Shown one piece after another: positions 40,666 through 50,180 of a DNA stretch of 64,000 bases. Source of the stretch: Sphingomonas citri (GTDB lineage Bacteria; Pseudomonadota; Alphaproteobacteria; Sphingomonadales; Sphingomonadaceae). The position numbers were made by a program, and so were the translations under genes. The stretch lies in the NCBI RefSeq assembly GCF_019429485.1, contig NZ_JAHXZN010000004.1, positions 1 through 64,000 of the forward strand. The letters run 5' to 3'. Below the pieces are notes generated by a model. The model saw only the letters and a program-made list of their open reading frames with translations, was not told the DNA's origin and did no database searches. How positions within the stretch are numbered: position 1 is the first letter of the stretch; each line of letters opens with the position of its first letter.

Positions 40666-41987
40666 GCGGGGTGCCGCTCGCCGCGGCGCCCGCGCCCGAT
40701 GCGGCCGGCGCCACCGCAGCGATGCGCCCGACGCGGGTGCGCCACGTCGTGCTGTGGCTCACCGTGCTGGCCTATATGATCACCTACATGGACCGCGTCG
40801 TGATCTCGGTGACCGGTCCGATGATCCAGCAGGAATATGGCATCGGCGACCGCGCCTGGGGCTGGGTGCTGGGCGTGTTCCAGATCGGCTATGCCTTGTT
40901 CCAGATCCCCGGCGGCTGGCTCGGCGACCGCTTCGGCCCGCGCCGCGTGCTCACCGCGGTGGTGGTGTGGTGGTCGAGCTTCACCGCGCTGACCACCGCG
41001 ACGTGGAGCATCGGCTCGCTGATAGTGTGCCGCTTCCTGTTCGGCTGCGGCGAGGCGGGCGCCTTCCCCAACGCGACGCGCTCGCTCAGCCGCTGGATGC
41101 TGCCCTCCGAGCGAGGCTTCGCGCAGGGGGTGACGCACGCGGGCGCGCGGCTCGGCGCGGCGCTGACGCCGCTGCTGGTAGTGTGGCTGATGATCCACTT
41201 CGGCTGGCGCGCGCCGTTCCTGATCTTCGCCGGGCTGGGGCTGGTCTGGGCCGCGGTGTGGTTCGGCTATTACCGCGACCGGCCGCAGGATCATGCCGGC
41301 ACCAACGCCGCCGAGCGCGAGATGATCGCGGCGGCGCTGGCGCCGCAGGCGGCGGCGGGTGCGACGGCGCGGGTGCCATGGCGGCGAATCCTGGCGCAGC
41401 CGCAGCTCTGGCTGATCTCGGCGATGTATTTCTGCTACGCCTATTCGATCAACATCTTCCTGACGTGGTTTCCCAAGTATCTCGGCGAGGTGCGCGATTT
41501 CGAGCTGGCGCGGATGGGGCTGTTCGCCAGCCTGCCGCTGATGGCGGGCGTGATCGGCGACGTGGCGGGAGGCTGGGTGTCGGACCATCTGCTGCGGCGC
41601 ACCGGCCGCGTCACCTGGGCGCGGCGCGCGGTGGCGGTGGCGGGCTTCGCGCTCGCCGCGGTGGCGATCCCTGCCGGGGTATTGAGTGACTCGCCACTGG
41701 TGAGCGTGGCCTGGTTCGCGCTCGCGGTGTTCGGGCTGGAGCTGACCGTCGGCGTCTCCTGGGCGCTGACGCTCGACGTCGGCGGGATCTACGCCGGGTC
41801 GGTCTCCGCGGTAATGAACACGTTCGGCAACATCGGCGGCGCGCTCGCGGCGGTGATCACCGGCTATATCCTCCACTGGAGCGGGTGGAACGCGGCGATG
41901 TACGTGCTCGCCGCGCTGTCGGCGCTGGGCGGGCTGCTGTTCCTTCGGATCGACGCGTCGCGCCTGCTCTATCGCGACGCCGGCTGA
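40662..41987 (+). CDS. MFS transporter, anion:cation symporter (ACS) type
   Basis: The 441-residue protein has twelve predicted membrane helices. VLAYMITYMDRVVISVTGPM in helix 1 and GGWLGDRFGPRRVL after helix 2 are signatures of the ExuT/GudP/DgoT/NanT-like ACS family, which takes up organic acids such as hexuronates, glucarate, galactonate or aromatic acids with protons. The gene overlaps the amidohydrolase stop by four bases. In this locus it would import the acid that the CoA-transferase activates. Confidence 0.92.
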   Translation: MSGVPLAAAPAPDAAGATAAMRPTRVRHVVLWLTVLAYMITYMDRVVISVTGPMIQQEYGIGDRAWGWVLGVFQIGYALFQIPGGWLGDRFGPRRVLTAVVVWWSSFTALTTATWSIGSLIVCRFLFGCGEAGAFPNATRSLSRWMLPSERGFAQGVTHAGARLGAALTPLLVVWLMIHFGWRAPFLIFAGLGLVWAAVWFGYYRDRPQDHAGTNAAEREMIAAALAPQAAAGATARVPWRRILAQPQLWLISAMYFCYAYSINIFLTWFPKYLGEVRDFELARMGLFASLPLMAGVIGDVAGGWVSDHLLRRTGRVTWARRAVAVAGFALAAVAIPAGVLSDSPLVSVAWFALAVFGLELTVGVSWALTLDVGGIYAGSVSAVMNTFGNIGGALAAVITGYILHWSGWNAAMYVLAALSALGGLLFLRIDASRLLYRDAG

Positions 41988-42005
41988 ACCCGCGTCGCGG
42001 CGCCG

Positions 42006-42737
42006 TCACTCGGCGCCGGGCGCGCTCCTGTACGCGCGCGAGCGCTGCTCGCGCCGGGCGCGCTTGCGCGCCTCCTGGATGCTGGCGGCGCCATTCTCGA
42101 AATGCGCCTCCATCAGCCGCGCGATCGCGTCGAGGTCGCGCGCGCGGAAGGCACGCTCGATCTCGACATGCTCCTGGAACGCCTCGGCCCAACGCGCGTG
42201 ATCGAGCGTGCTGACATGGCGTGCCCGCTCGGCCCGCGGCAGCAGCAGCCGCCACGCCAACACCAGAGAGGAATTGCCGGAGGACTCGACGATATGCTCG
42301 TGGATCAGCCGGTTGGCCTCCAGATAGCGCGGCCGGTCGCGCACCTCGAAATAATGCGCCAGATCGCCCTGCAACTCGGAGAGCACCTCCATGTCCTCGG
42401 GCCGCATCCGCTCGCACGCGAGCCGTGCCGCGAGCGACTCGAGCGCGCCGAGCACGCTGAAGACGTCGGAGGCGGCCTGTTCGTCGAGCTGGCTGACCTG
42501 CACCGTCCGGTTGGGCAGCAGCGTCACCAGTCCTTCCGCCGCCAGTGTCCGCAACGCTTCGCGGACGGGCGTGCGCGACGTCCCGAACTGCTCGCTGAGC
42601 GCGACCTCCCGGAGCGGTTCGCCGGGGGCGAGCTCGCCGGAGAGGATCATCCGGCGCAGCAGCGTGACCGCCTCCTGATGACGGTCGCCCTTGCGCGCAG
42701 GCACGCGGACATCGGTGGTAGGAACCTCGGCGGACAT
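42006..42737 (-). CDS. GntR-family transcription regulator, FCD type
   Basis: The 243-residue protein has a winged helix-turn-helix at residues 20-83 (ILSGELAPGEPLREVALSEQFGTSRTPVREALRTLAAEGLV) shown here only as the region, and an all-helical FCD effector domain from about 90 to 225, whose histidines (HEHIV, HFENG) usually bind a metal with the ligand. Proteins of this type repress carboxylic or sugar acid catabolism. It is convergent with the MFS gene, 18 bases apart, and is the natural controller of the upstream locus through TTGTATG elements; that pairing is inferred. Confidence 0.92.
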   Translation of the reverse strand: MSAEVPTTDVRVPARKGDRHQEAVTLLRRMILSGELAPGEPLREVALSEQFGTSRTPVREALRTLAAEGLVTLLPNRTVQVSQLDEQAASDVFSVLGALESLAARLACERMRPEDMEVLSELQGDLAHYFEVRDRPRYLEANRLIHEHIVESSGNSSLVLAWRLLLPRAERARHVSTLDHARWAEAFQEHVEIERAFRARDLDAIARLMEAHFENGAASIQEARKRARREQRSRAYRSAPGAE

Positions 42738-42781
42738 TGCATGCTCATAACTGAACGTGTCGACAACGGCAAACCGGGGCG

Positions 42782-42988
42782 ATGATCGGGCGCGACCCGC
42801 GCGCGCTGATCCAGGCTCCGTGGCGAGCGGGGGAAGACGCGCTGCCCCGCCCCGCCGCGCAGCTCGAGCCCGCCGGCGGGTGGCGACCCGAGCAGATGAG
42901 CGCGCGCTTCGACGAGCTCGCGCGCCGTGTCGTCGCCTTCCGCGCGCGGACCGGACCGGACGCCGCGGCGCGCGGACGATCGCTTTGA
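42782..42988 (+). CDS. Possible small hypothetical protein
   Basis: A 68-codon frame in the 410-base gap between the GntR gene and the GH127 gene. The product is soluble and balanced in charge, with LEPAGGWRPEQMSARFDELARRVVAF looking helical; a GGGGCG precedes the ATG. I see no known family. The rest of the gap (42989-43148 and 42738-42781) holds nothing recognisable apart from the probable GntR promoter. It may be a chance frame. Confidence 0.3.
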   Translation: MIGRDPRALIQAPWRAGEDALPRPAAQLEPAGGWRPEQMSARFDELARRVVAFRARTGPDAAARGRSL

Positions 42989-43148
42989 CGCAAAGAGAAA
43001 GATAAGCTGACAGGCCATGCATCGCGCCTGCTGATGATGGCGGTCTGACAGACCAGCGTGTCAGTCGGATGAACAGCCCGACTGCGTACACTCGAAGCCG
43101 CTCCTCACTGCTCTGCCCGCGGTGCGGCGCGCTCGCTGGTCGGGTCGA

Positions 43149-45173
43149 TCAGAGGATGCGCGATGGGAAGGCGGTGATGCGGAGCTTGGGCGCGCCGTAA
43201 GGCATCAGGACGAGCGTACGCGCGGCACCGGCGGGTTTCGCTGTCGCCGGCGGTGGGCTCGCCGCACCATCCGCGATCGCCCAACCGTCGATCGGCACTG
43301 CCCGTGTAGTGAGGAGCACCGCGGGCGAGCGACGCGAGAAGGGTACTGGCCCGACCGACCGCTCGACACGCTCGAGGGGAGCGTCGGATGTCACCCCGAA
43401 CGCCCAGCGGCTGGCCGGGCGGATCTCCCAGTCGGCGGTGAGCCCGCGCTGGCGCACCTTGGTCCACTTCTCCTCGATCGGCAGCGCGAACACGAGGGCA
43501 CCGTCCTCGAAGCTGGTCCAGCCTTCCGGAGAGACGACCGCGCGAGGGCGGCTGGCGAAGGCGAGCTCGATGCGATCGCCGGGGCGCCACTCGCGCTCGA
43601 GGCGGACGAAGCCCCGGTCGGTCCGCGCCGACTGCGCCTCGCCGTTGACGAGGACGGTCGTCTGCTGGGACCAGCCCGGGATCCGCAGCCGGATCGGGAA
43701 GGTCAACGGCCGATCGGGCTCCACCGCGATGGCGACGGCATGTCGGAAGGGGTAATCCGTCTCCTGCCGCAGCGTGACGGGCGCGTCGCGCACCCGCGTC
43801 GCGACGGTGCAGGGCGCGTAGAGCGTCGCCGCCAGCCCGCCGTCGGCCGAGGCCATCCACAGGTGGGTGGTCAGCTTGGGCCAGCCCTGGTGGAAGTTGG
43901 CGGTGCAGCAGCCGAAGTGCGGCTCAAGCCCGAACATGTTCGATTCCGGCCCGTTGGTGGTCCAGGGGCCGGGGCCGTGGACGCATTGCACCTGATTGGG
44001 CTGCTGGTCGTACTGGTGCGCCCACATGTCGTCGGTGAAGGTGGCGGGCAGCGCGTTATAGGCGAGCCGCTCGATCCGGTCGGCCAGCGCCGCGTCACCG
44101 GTGATCGCCAGCGCCTGTTCGAGCGAGTACATCGCCTCGACGATGGCGCACAGTTCGACCCCCTGGCTCGGGCTGCGCCCGGCGAGATGCTCGTCGGCCG
44201 AGTAGATGCCGATCGGCAGCCCGTGATAGCGGTCGAGTGCGCCGAGCTGGCGCTGGATCGCGGCGCGGTCCGCCGCGTCGCCGGACACCACCGACCAGAC
44301 CGGCGAGACCTTGAGCGCCTGCGCGTTGTTGACGCCGTGGACCGACAGCGCCGGGTCCTTCAGCCCCTCGGGCACCTGGCCGGGGACGTCGGGCCTGTCG
44401 AGCCCGATCGCCTGCTTGCTGGTCTTGGTGCGATAGGGATAATCGGCGAACAGCCCCTGCCAGTCATAGCCCTGCCGCTTGAGCAGCGCGGCGAGGTCGA
44501 GCAGCTTGGCGTCGCCGGTGCGATTGTACAGCCAGATCACCGAGACGACCTGGTCCTGCCAGCGGAACTTGCCCCAGTCCTTCAGCGGCCGCGCGGGCAG
44601 CGCCTCGAGCTGGTGCGCGAAATAGGCGGTCATCAGCCGCAGCACGCGCGGGTCGCCGGTCAGCTCGTGATATTGGGTCAGCGCCTTGAGCATCACCATG
44701 CGCGGCCACCAATCGTCGTTGCTGGCGGGGCCGAACATGCCGTCGGCGCGCTGGCTCGCCAGCGTCCAGTCGACGAAGCGCTGCGCCTTGGCCTTGAGCG
44801 CGGGATCGTCGAGCTGCCACGCCAGCGGCAGCAGCCCGTCGAGGAAATAGGGGCCGCGCTCCCAGCTCTCGCCGCTGCCGCCGAGCCAGCCGCTGTTGGC
44901 ACCGACGTCGGGCCAGGTCTCGTCGAGCCGCCCGCCCATGCCACGCGCCTGGATCTCGAGCTGGCGCCGCAGCCAGCCGGCGGGCTTGATCGCGCCGGTC
45001 GGCAGCGGCTGGAACGGCTGCGGCGCGAGCGGGGCGCGGTTCTGCGTCAGCGGTGCGGCCCCGGGCGCGGCCTTGGGCGCGGCGTGGAGCGGGGCGAGCC
45101 GAGCGACGCCGGCGAGCGCCGCGCTGGCGGTGGTGGCGCGGAGCAGCGCGCGGCGGCCGATCGGATAAAGCAT
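43149..45173 (-). CDS. Exported GH127-like glycosidase (DUF1680, beta-L-arabinofuranosidase family)
   Basis: The 674-residue protein has a twin-arginine-type leader (GRRALLRATTASAALAG) and a catalytic (alpha/alpha)6 barrel. Family marks are PLPTGAIKPAGWLRRQLE, the acidic motif GVELCAIVEAMYS and FGCCTANFHQGWPKL, whose Glu and Cys match the acid/base and nucleophile positions of beta-L-arabinofuranosidase HypBA1, a zinc-thiolate enzyme. C-terminal beta domains follow. It probably trims arabinose-like sugars from glycans in the periplasm. It is the third gene of a unit with the DUF4965-type protein and a TonB receptor. Confidence 0.88.
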   Translation of the reverse strand: MLYPIGRRALLRATTASAALAGVARLAPLHAAPKAAPGAAPLTQNRAPLAPQPFQPLPTGAIKPAGWLRRQLEIQARGMGGRLDETWPDVGANSGWLGGSGESWERGPYFLDGLLPLAWQLDDPALKAKAQRFVDWTLASQRADGMFGPASNDDWWPRMVMLKALTQYHELTGDPRVLRLMTAYFAHQLEALPARPLKDWGKFRWQDQVVSVIWLYNRTGDAKLLDLAALLKRQGYDWQGLFADYPYRTKTSKQAIGLDRPDVPGQVPEGLKDPALSVHGVNNAQALKVSPVWSVVSGDAADRAAIQRQLGALDRYHGLPIGIYSADEHLAGRSPSQGVELCAIVEAMYSLEQALAITGDAALADRIERLAYNALPATFTDDMWAHQYDQQPNQVQCVHGPGPWTTNGPESNMFGLEPHFGCCTANFHQGWPKLTTHLWMASADGGLAATLYAPCTVATRVRDAPVTLRQETDYPFRHAVAIAVEPDRPLTFPIRLRIPGWSQQTTVLVNGEAQSARTDRGFVRLEREWRPGDRIELAFASRPRAVVSPEGWTSFEDGALVFALPIEEKWTKVRQRGLTADWEIRPASRWAFGVTSDAPLERVERSVGPVPFSRRSPAVLLTTRAVPIDGWAIADGAASPPPATAKPAGAARTLVLMPYGAPKLRITAFPSRIL

Positions 45174-45196
45174 GTCTCTCCTCCTAGCTGTCCGGC

Positions 45197-47287
45197 TCAC
45201 TTGGCGGCGCGCGCGGCCCACTTGCGCCACAGCGCCGGGTCGTCGAGCATCTTGATGTACACGCCGCCGACCACCGCGCGCGCCTGGAAGCCGACCTGCG
45301 CGCCGTCCGTGGTCTCGTACCAGTCGCTCAGCGGCACGCGCGTCGGCGTCTCCTGCATGTAGCGGTGGAGCGGCTCGACCAGGCCCTCGAAGGTGGCGCG
45401 GTCGTCGGCCAGCGTCGCGCTCCACGTGATCCAGTCGAGCTTGGTGTAGGTCTTGCGGCTGTCGAGCGGCAGGCCGTACTTGCCCTGGTGGCGCTGGTAG
45501 AAGGCCAGCTCGCTGCGCCGGAGCGACGCCGGGAACAGCCCGCGGCCCAGCACCTTGTCCCAAACCAGATTGTACTTCTGGCTCCACGTGCCGGGCTGGT
45601 CGAAGGCCAGCTTGGTGTGATCGCCGTCCTGCGCCATCACCTGCCAGCGCGCCGCCATCTGCTGGGCGGTGGTGCGATAGCGCGCCGCGTCCTGCTTCTT
45701 GCCGAGCAGCCGCGCCAACTCGGCATAAGCGTCGAGCGCGCTGATCGCCTTGATCGACAGGTTGGTGTTGTGCGCGAGATGCCCGGCGAAATCGTCGGTG
45801 CTGAGCTGGTTCTCGGGGTCGAGACCCTTGTCGCGGAGGAACTCGGCCCATTTCGTCAGCAGCGGCCAGTAGTTCCGGGCGAAGTCGGCGTTGCCCTGCA
45901 CCTTGGCGAGCGCGCCGATCATCAGCAGCATGTTGCCGCTCTCCTCGACCGGCATCTGGTCGTCCTCGCTGCGCTCGCCGCCGCCATAGACCTGGCCGTT
46001 CGCCTGGGGATAGGTGCCGATGTCGTGCGGCGCGAACGGGAAGCGCCACCGCGGCATCGTGGAATAGTCGAGGATCGGGCGCAGCTGCGCCTCGAGCAGG
46101 CGCGGGTTGAGCAGCAGGTAGAAGGGCGAGGTGGGATAGGTGATGTCCACCGTCGCGATGCAGCCGTTGCTGAAATTCTCCTTGGAGAAATAGAGCGGCG
46201 TGCCGTCGATGTCGGCGACCAGTTTGTGCGCGGCGAGCGTCTGGCGATAGGCCAGCACCGCCAGTTCGGCATAGGCACGGCCGCCGGCCTGTTCGAGATC
46301 GGCGGTGAGCTCGCGGTCGAAGGCGGCGGCGCGCTCGCGCAGCACCGGCTCGTCGCGCTCGGCGATCTGGAGCAGCTGCGCCATCGTCATGCCGTCGCGG
46401 CGCCAGTAAGCGGGTAGGCGTCGCTTAAAATATTCGATCGAGTCGATGTCGTCATAGGCGAGCATCGCGCGCCGCGTCACCGCCTCGGCGCCGACGCTCC
46501 CGAGGTCGAAGCGCGCCGCCAGCAAAGGGCGGTTCTGGTGCGCCAGCCGCGGCATGGCGAGATCGTCGGGCACCGGCGCGGCGCCGTCGCGGAAGGCGGC
46601 GCGCTCGCCCTCGCCGATCGTCGCGGTGGTGGTGCCGGGCTGCTGCGGCACCGCGAGCTGCGCCCAGCCCCAGTCGATCCGCACGTTGTCGCCGACCTTC
46701 TGCAGCACCTGCTGCGAGGTGGTGCCGACGCGCAGCACCGCCATGTCGCCGACGCGGCTGCTGCCCCAGACCACCTGCTGCTGGTCGTCGTTGACCGCGA
46801 GCTGGGCGCTGGCGTCGACATAGACCTGCACCGCGTGCGCGCGCCCGTCGGTCGAGCGCACCGTCCAGCTCAGATAGGTGACCGGGCGCGAGACCAGGTC
46901 GAGGTCGTCGGGCAGCGCGGGCGAGAGGAAGGTGGCGGTGAGCCGCACCCCACCGCCGTCGAACTCGTAGCTGGTGCGCGTCGGGGTAAGTTCGCGCGAG
47001 ACCTGCGTCATCGCGTCGCCGCGGCCGCCGCCCATGAAGCGCAGCGCCTTGCCGTCGACGCGGACCCAGCCGCTGATCTGCTGCTCGCTCCCGGTCCAGT
47101 GCCGCGTCGGCGCGTCGTTGAGCTTGTCGGTCAGGCTCCACAGGCTGAAATACGGGTCGTGCGCCACCAGCGGCGTGGCGGGCGTGCGGACGGTGACCGG
47201 CGCCTGCGCGCGGAGCGGCGCGGCGAGCGGCAGCGCGACGAGGCAGCCGAGCGTGAGCGCGCGGGCGGCGAGACGGGTGGCGGGCAT
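45197..47287 (-). CDS. Secreted DUF4965/DUF5127/DUF1793 family protein (glutaminase A-like)
   Basis: The 696-residue precursor has a signal peptide cut near LRAQA (residue 29). An N-terminal beta domain (PLVAHDPYFSLWSLTDKLND and TGSEQQISGWVRVDG) precedes an (alpha/alpha)6 barrel with DIDGTPLYFSKENFSNGCIATVDITYP and FPFAPHDIGTYP. Databases call this family glutaminase A after a fungal enzyme, but bacterial members sit in glycan-use loci, as here between a TonB receptor and a GH127 gene, so a glycosidase role is more likely. AGGAG lies five bases before the ATG, which decides the start over an ATG at 47320. Confidence 0.85.
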   Translation of the reverse strand: MPATRLAARALTLGCLVALPLAAPLRAQAPVTVRTPATPLVAHDPYFSLWSLTDKLNDAPTRHWTGSEQQISGWVRVDGKALRFMGGGRGDAMTQVSRELTPTRTSYEFDGGGVRLTATFLSPALPDDLDLVSRPVTYLSWTVRSTDGRAHAVQVYVDASAQLAVNDDQQQVVWGSSRVGDMAVLRVGTTSQQVLQKVGDNVRIDWGWAQLAVPQQPGTTTATIGEGERAAFRDGAAPVPDDLAMPRLAHQNRPLLAARFDLGSVGAEAVTRRAMLAYDDIDSIEYFKRRLPAYWRRDGMTMAQLLQIAERDEPVLRERAAAFDRELTADLEQAGGRAYAELAVLAYRQTLAAHKLVADIDGTPLYFSKENFSNGCIATVDITYPTSPFYLLLNPRLLEAQLRPILDYSTMPRWRFPFAPHDIGTYPQANGQVYGGGERSEDDQMPVEESGNMLLMIGALAKVQGNADFARNYWPLLTKWAEFLRDKGLDPENQLSTDDFAGHLAHNTNLSIKAISALDAYAELARLLGKKQDAARYRTTAQQMAARWQVMAQDGDHTKLAFDQPGTWSQKYNLVWDKVLGRGLFPASLRRSELAFYQRHQGKYGLPLDSRKTYTKLDWITWSATLADDRATFEGLVEPLHRYMQETPTRVPLSDWYETTDGAQVGFQARAVVGGVYIKMLDDPALWRKWAARAAK

Positions 47288-47319
47288 CCTGGCTCCTGCG
47301 TGAGAATGAGGCGTCGGCA

Positions 47320-50091
47320 TCAGAAGCGGAAGCGCGCGCCGAGCGAGAAGGTCCGCGCCTCGTAGCGGATGTCGCGCGGGTAGCTCTGCGTGTCGCTGAA
47401 GTTGCGGACGTTCTGGAACGGCACCCCGGTCAGGTTGGTGGCGTCGAAGGTGAAGGTCAGGAATTCGACCGGGGTGAAGGCGGCGGAGAAGTCGAGCCGC
47501 GCGGTCGCGCGCGTATATTCGCCGGCGACCGCCGACTCGCTCTCGGTGTTGTTGTAGAAGTTCACCCAGTCGGTGCGGTAATTGTATGCCAGTCGCGCCG
47601 ATACCGGTCCCTTTTCGTAGAGCAGGTTGGCGTTGTAGGTCCATTTCGAGGTGTTCGGCACGCGCACGAGCCGGCCCTGTTCGCCCAATACCGTCGGCAG
47701 CGCCTGCTTGCCGTCGAGATAGGTGCCGTTGAGCTGGGTGCCGAAGCCGCTCAGCACGCCGGGCAGGAAGTCGAAGAAGGTGGTGAAGGCCAGCTCGACG
47801 CCCTGGATCCGCCCCTCGCCGGCATTCTCGGGGCGGGTCACCTGGATGTTGCCGAAGCCGGGGACCTGCTGGAACACCGTGTAGTTGCTGATGAAGCCCT
47901 TGAGGTCGCGGCGGAACACCGCGCCGGTCAGCGATCCGGTGCGGCTGAAATACCATTCCAGCGAGGCGTCGTAGTTCTTCGACTGGATCGGCTCGAGGTC
48001 GATGTTGCCGCTGCTGCCGTTATAGTCGCCGAGGTTCACCGAATCGCGCTGGAGCACGAAGGCGGGGTTGCTCTGGCCGAAGGTGGGGCGCGTGCGCGTC
48101 TCGGTGGCGGAGGCGCGGAACTGGAGCTGGTCGGTCAGCCGCGCGCGCAGGCTGACATTGGGCAGCACGTCGACGTAATTCTTGCGATCGTCGGTGAGGC
48201 GGACATCGCCGTCGACCGAGCCGAGCCCGACCGTCTGGATCGTGGTGTTGACGACGCGCGCGCCGACCACGCCGTCGAGCGGGATGCCGCCGAGCTCGAA
48301 GGCGTAATGAAGCTGGCCGTAGAAGGCGTAGGACTTCTCGTCTGCGGTGAACTGCGTGGTATAGGGCGGTAGCGCCGGGTCCCACAATTCGGGGCGCTGG
48401 TCGGCGTTGCCGAGGTTGCTGATCCGCAGCCTTTCCTGCGCGAAGGCGCGGAGTGCCTCGATGTTGTCGAAGACATCCTGGCCGCTAGGCGCGTACCATT
48501 GCCGCGTCGGCTGCGCGTTGCTGCCGCGGAAGCCCTCCTTCACCAGCCCGCCCATGCCGATCGGCGCCGCGGTCAGCGGCACACGCTGCGCGCGGATGTT
48601 GGCGTATCGCGTGCCGTCGGCGAAGCTGCTCTTGCGCGTGGTGAAGCGCGTGCCGAACTGGATCTTGTCGATCCCGTCCAGATCGAAGTCCAGTTCCAGA
48701 TCGTTGCGCCACTGCCAGCCCGAGCCGCGCCCCTCGCGCCGCCGGTCGAAGATACCGCGGATCACGTAATTGTTCGGGTCGGTCAGGTCGAAGCCGGGCA
48801 GCGCGAACTCGACGCCGCCATAGTCGCGGTCGATGTCGAAGCTGATGTCGGCGGTCGCCGGATCGCGCGCGGCGAAATCGAAGCCATAGTCGGTGAAGTA
48901 GTTGCGCGTGTCGGTATAGGCGAGATCGGTGCTGAACCGGGCGTGCTCGCCCTTGATGCTGCCGCCGCCGGCGAACTGATAGGTGTTGGTGGTGCTGTGC
49001 GGCACGCCGCGGAAGAGGTCGGTGCCGATCGATCCCTCGCCGCCCGAGCGGGTGAGGCTCTTGACCTTGCCCGGATCGTCCTCGTCGAGCACGACGTTGC
49101 TGAAGGTCGGGTTGCCGTTGCGCAGCCGGATCGCGAGCTCGCTGTTCTGTTCGCGGCCGCGATAGCCCTGGTAGAGGCCCTCGAGATACAGCTCGACGTT
49201 GGCGGCCGGGCGCCATTGCAGCGAGCCGTTCACCGACGGGCGCCAGCGCTTGCCGTTGTTGTAGAAGATGCCGACCGACTCCGGGATCTTGAAGTCGCGG
49301 CCGACGCCGGGGGTGGTGATGACCTGGCCGTCGACCGGCGTGTCGACGTCGCCGCTGTCCCATCGCGCCGAGGTGAGATAGTTGGTCTGCGTGTAGGACA
49401 CGTTGATCAGCGCGCCGAACTCGCCGATCGGCGTGTCGAAGCGGTCGGTGACCAACAGGCTGCCCTGCGGATCGACCCTGCGCGCCTGGTCGCCGTAGAT
49501 GCCGCGGACCGAGCCGGCGATCTCGAACCCATCGAAGTCGAACGGGCGGCGCGAGCGGACGTTGACCAGCCCGGCGATACCGCCCTCGACCAGGTCGGCG
49601 GTGGTCGCCTTGTAGACCTCGAGCCCGGCGAGCGAGGCGGCCGGGAAGTCCTGGAACGCCACCTGGCGCCCCTCCGCGGTGTAGAGCTCGCGCCCGTTGA
49701 AGGTGGTGGTGACGTCGGGCAGGCCGCGCACCGAGACGCCGTTGGCCTCGTCCTGCGAGCGCGATACCTGCACGCCGGTGATCCGCGCCAGCGCCTCCGC
49801 GGCGTTGTTGTCGGGCAGCTTGCCGATGTCCTCGGCGACGACCGCGTCGAGGATCTGGTCGGAGTCGCGCTTGAGCGCCTGCGCCCCCTGGACGCTGCGG
49901 CGCAGGCCGGTGACGACGATGTCCTCCTCGCCGACCGCCGAGGGTGCGCTCGCGTCGGCGACGGCGATTTGGCCGTCGGTCGACGGTGGGGCCTCCCGCG
50001 TCGATGTCGCCTGATCCTGGGACCAAGCGGCCGATGTCCAGCTGAGCGCGCACGCCACCGCGAGCACGGACGCAGAGTCCCTGATTGTCAT
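47320..50091 (-). CDS. TonB-dependent receptor, carbohydrate type
   Basis: The 923-residue precursor has a signal peptide ending SAAWSQ (residue 25), the TonB box EEDIVVTGLRRS, a plug with AVVAEDIGKLPDNNAAEAL, ARITGVQVSRSQDEANGVSVRGLP and FNGRELYTAEGRQ, and a barrel ending in ARTFSLGARFRF. IGKLPDNNAAEAL with VSVRGLP is the pattern of the Caulobacter/Xanthomonas sugar-type receptors. It heads the glycan unit and probably imports oligosaccharides for the two exported enzymes encoded downstream. A LacI-like operator and a leader hairpin lie upstream. Confidence 0.93.
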   Translation of the reverse strand: MTIRDSASVLAVACALSWTSAAWSQDQATSTREAPPSTDGQIAVADASAPSAVGEEDIVVTGLRRSVQGAQALKRDSDQILDAVVAEDIGKLPDNNAAEALARITGVQVSRSQDEANGVSVRGLPDVTTTFNGRELYTAEGRQVAFQDFPAASLAGLEVYKATTADLVEGGIAGLVNVRSRRPFDFDGFEIAGSVRGIYGDQARRVDPQGSLLVTDRFDTPIGEFGALINVSYTQTNYLTSARWDSGDVDTPVDGQVITTPGVGRDFKIPESVGIFYNNGKRWRPSVNGSLQWRPAANVELYLEGLYQGYRGREQNSELAIRLRNGNPTFSNVVLDEDDPGKVKSLTRSGGEGSIGTDLFRGVPHSTTNTYQFAGGGSIKGEHARFSTDLAYTDTRNYFTDYGFDFAARDPATADISFDIDRDYGGVEFALPGFDLTDPNNYVIRGIFDRRREGRGSGWQWRNDLELDFDLDGIDKIQFGTRFTTRKSSFADGTRYANIRAQRVPLTAAPIGMGGLVKEGFRGSNAQPTRQWYAPSGQDVFDNIEALRAFAQERLRISNLGNADQRPELWDPALPPYTTQFTADEKSYAFYGQLHYAFELGGIPLDGVVGARVVNTTIQTVGLGSVDGDVRLTDDRKNYVDVLPNVSLRARLTDQLQFRASATETRTRPTFGQSNPAFVLQRDSVNLGDYNGSSGNIDLEPIQSKNYDASLEWYFSRTGSLTGAVFRRDLKGFISNYTVFQQVPGFGNIQVTRPENAGEGRIQGVELAFTTFFDFLPGVLSGFGTQLNGTYLDGKQALPTVLGEQGRLVRVPNTSKWTYNANLLYEKGPVSARLAYNYRTDWVNFYNNTESESAVAGEYTRATARLDFSAAFTPVEFLTFTFDATNLTGVPFQNVRNFSDTQSYPRDIRYEARTFSLGARFRF

Positions 50092-50106
50092 TCTCTCTCT
50101 CCCGCG

Positions 50107-50123
50107 GCCGCTTTTTCAGCGGC
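50107..50123 (-). other. Hairpin in the leader of the sugar-type TonB receptor
   Basis: GCCGCT and AGCGGC form a six-pair stem around a five-base loop (GAAAA on the transcript). It lies just upstream of the GGGAGAGAG ribosome-binding site of the receptor, so it may stabilise the mRNA 5' end or tune translation. Confidence 0.4.
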
Positions 50124-50180
50124 TTACGGGGAGGAGTAACGTGCACCGATGATAAAAGAAAGCATATAATCAGATTATTC

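Noticed and set aside
43149..46049. A 966-residue fusion of the GH127 enzyme with upstream sequence
   Set aside because: The frame extends into the neighbouring gene as an arginine-rich shadow; a leader peptide marks the true start at 45173.
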